Source of the DNA: Dehalococcoidales bacterium
GTDB taxonomy: Bacteria > Chloroflexota > Dehalococcoidia > E44-bin15
DNA: 14,554 bases
Direction: 5' to 3'
NCBI GenBank assembly: GCA_012974295.1
Contig: JAAXQM010000280.1
Coordinates: forward strand, 1-14,554
In this document: positions 14,445-14,554 of the stretch, in pieces
Layout: every line of letters starts with the position of its first letter
Numbering within the stretch: position 1 is the first letter of the stretch
The notes under the pieces: model-generated
Database searches by the model: none
What the model was told of the DNA's origin: nothing
The model's input: the letters and a program-made list of their open reading frames with translations, nothing else
Position numbers and translations under genes: made by a program

Positions 14445-14554
14445 ATGCCTGATGAGACATTCGACGCGGTGATAGTTGGGGGAGGGAATAAGGCGTTACT
14501 GCTGGCGATGTATCTGATCAAGTATGGTGGCATGAGCGTTGCCATATTTGAGAG
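14445..14554 (+). CDS. FAD-dependent oxidoreductase, N-terminal fragment (runs off end)
   Basis: The gene begins at ATG 14445 behind AAAGGAGG at 14433-14440 and runs past the window end, so only 36 residues are visible. They form a dinucleotide-binding beta-alpha-beta unit: FDAVIVGGGNKALLLAMYL (6-24), then MSVAIFE, with the glutamate expected to bind the ribose of FAD. The GGGNKAL loop departs from the usual GxGxxG but occurs in phytoene-desaturase-like FAD proteins. The role is not clear from this fragment; in this context it may reduce or oxidise an acyl-CoA or isoprenoid-like substrate. It is probably the next member of the same transcription unit. Confidence 0.8.
   Translation, partial: MPDETFDAVIVGGGNKALLLAMYLIKYGGMSVAIFE

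Noticed and set aside
1..14554. tRNA, rRNA, CRISPR arrays, insertion sequences and riboswitches
   Set aside because: I saw no regularly spaced repeats, transposase motifs, terminal inverted repeats with target duplications, or tRNA-like cloverleaf with a T-loop signature in either strand by eye.

Overview
The window reads as one stretch of a strictly anaerobic bacterial genome. All confident genes lie on the + strand. They encode oxygen-sensitive iron-sulfur, tungsten/pterin and CoA chemistry: a two-subunit enzyme of the 2-hydroxyacyl-CoA dehydratase / benzoyl-CoA reductase family, a four-subunit 2-oxoacid:ferredoxin oxidoreductase, an aldehyde:ferredoxin oxidoreductase and three class III (CaiB-type) CoA transferases. 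Such sets are common in sediment anaerobes such as Dehalococcoidia (Chloroflexota) or Desulfobacterota. I lean towards Dehalococcoidia, but that is an impression from gene content, not a demonstrated placement.

Layout: 1-407 is an upstream region with no confident gene. 408-1692 holds a zinc deacetylase of the LmbE/PIG-L family (MshB/Mca-like), an FmdB zinc-ribbon protein and a 49-residue helical protein. 1812-9311 is a tightly packed run that looks like one operon: CoA transferase, two dehydratase-family subunits, a 2[4Fe-4S] ferredoxin, then the alpha, beta and gamma subunits of a 2-oxoacid:ferredoxin oxidoreductase, then a D-2-hydroxyacid dehydrogenase. 9308-9622 is a truncated remnant of the ATP-dependent activator (HgdC/BcrA/BadF family) that enzymes of this type need. 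9689-11539 is the tungsten aldehyde:ferredoxin oxidoreductase, followed by a stem-loop. 11699-14249 carries two further class III CoA transferases. A previously unlisted 51-residue ORF follows at 14252-14407, and the window ends inside an FAD-dependent oxidoreductase.

Working model (inference): a 2-oxo acid is either oxidised to acyl-CoA by the ferredoxin oxidoreductase, yielding reduced ferredoxin, or reduced to a (R)-2-hydroxy acid by the dehydrogenase. The hydroxy acid is activated by a class III CoA transferase and dehydrated to an enoyl-CoA by the dehydratase. This is the logic of Stickland-type amino-acid fermentation (Had/Fld systems) in one operon. The second dehydratase subunit also resembles BcrB/BzdO, and the neighbouring ferredoxin plus oxidoreductase resembles the electron supply of class I benzoyl-CoA reductases. 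Reductive use on an aromatic or unsaturated CoA ester is therefore an open alternative. Base composition rises near 9.3 kb, exactly where the activator remnant begins, suggesting that the 3' part was joined to the operon by recombination.
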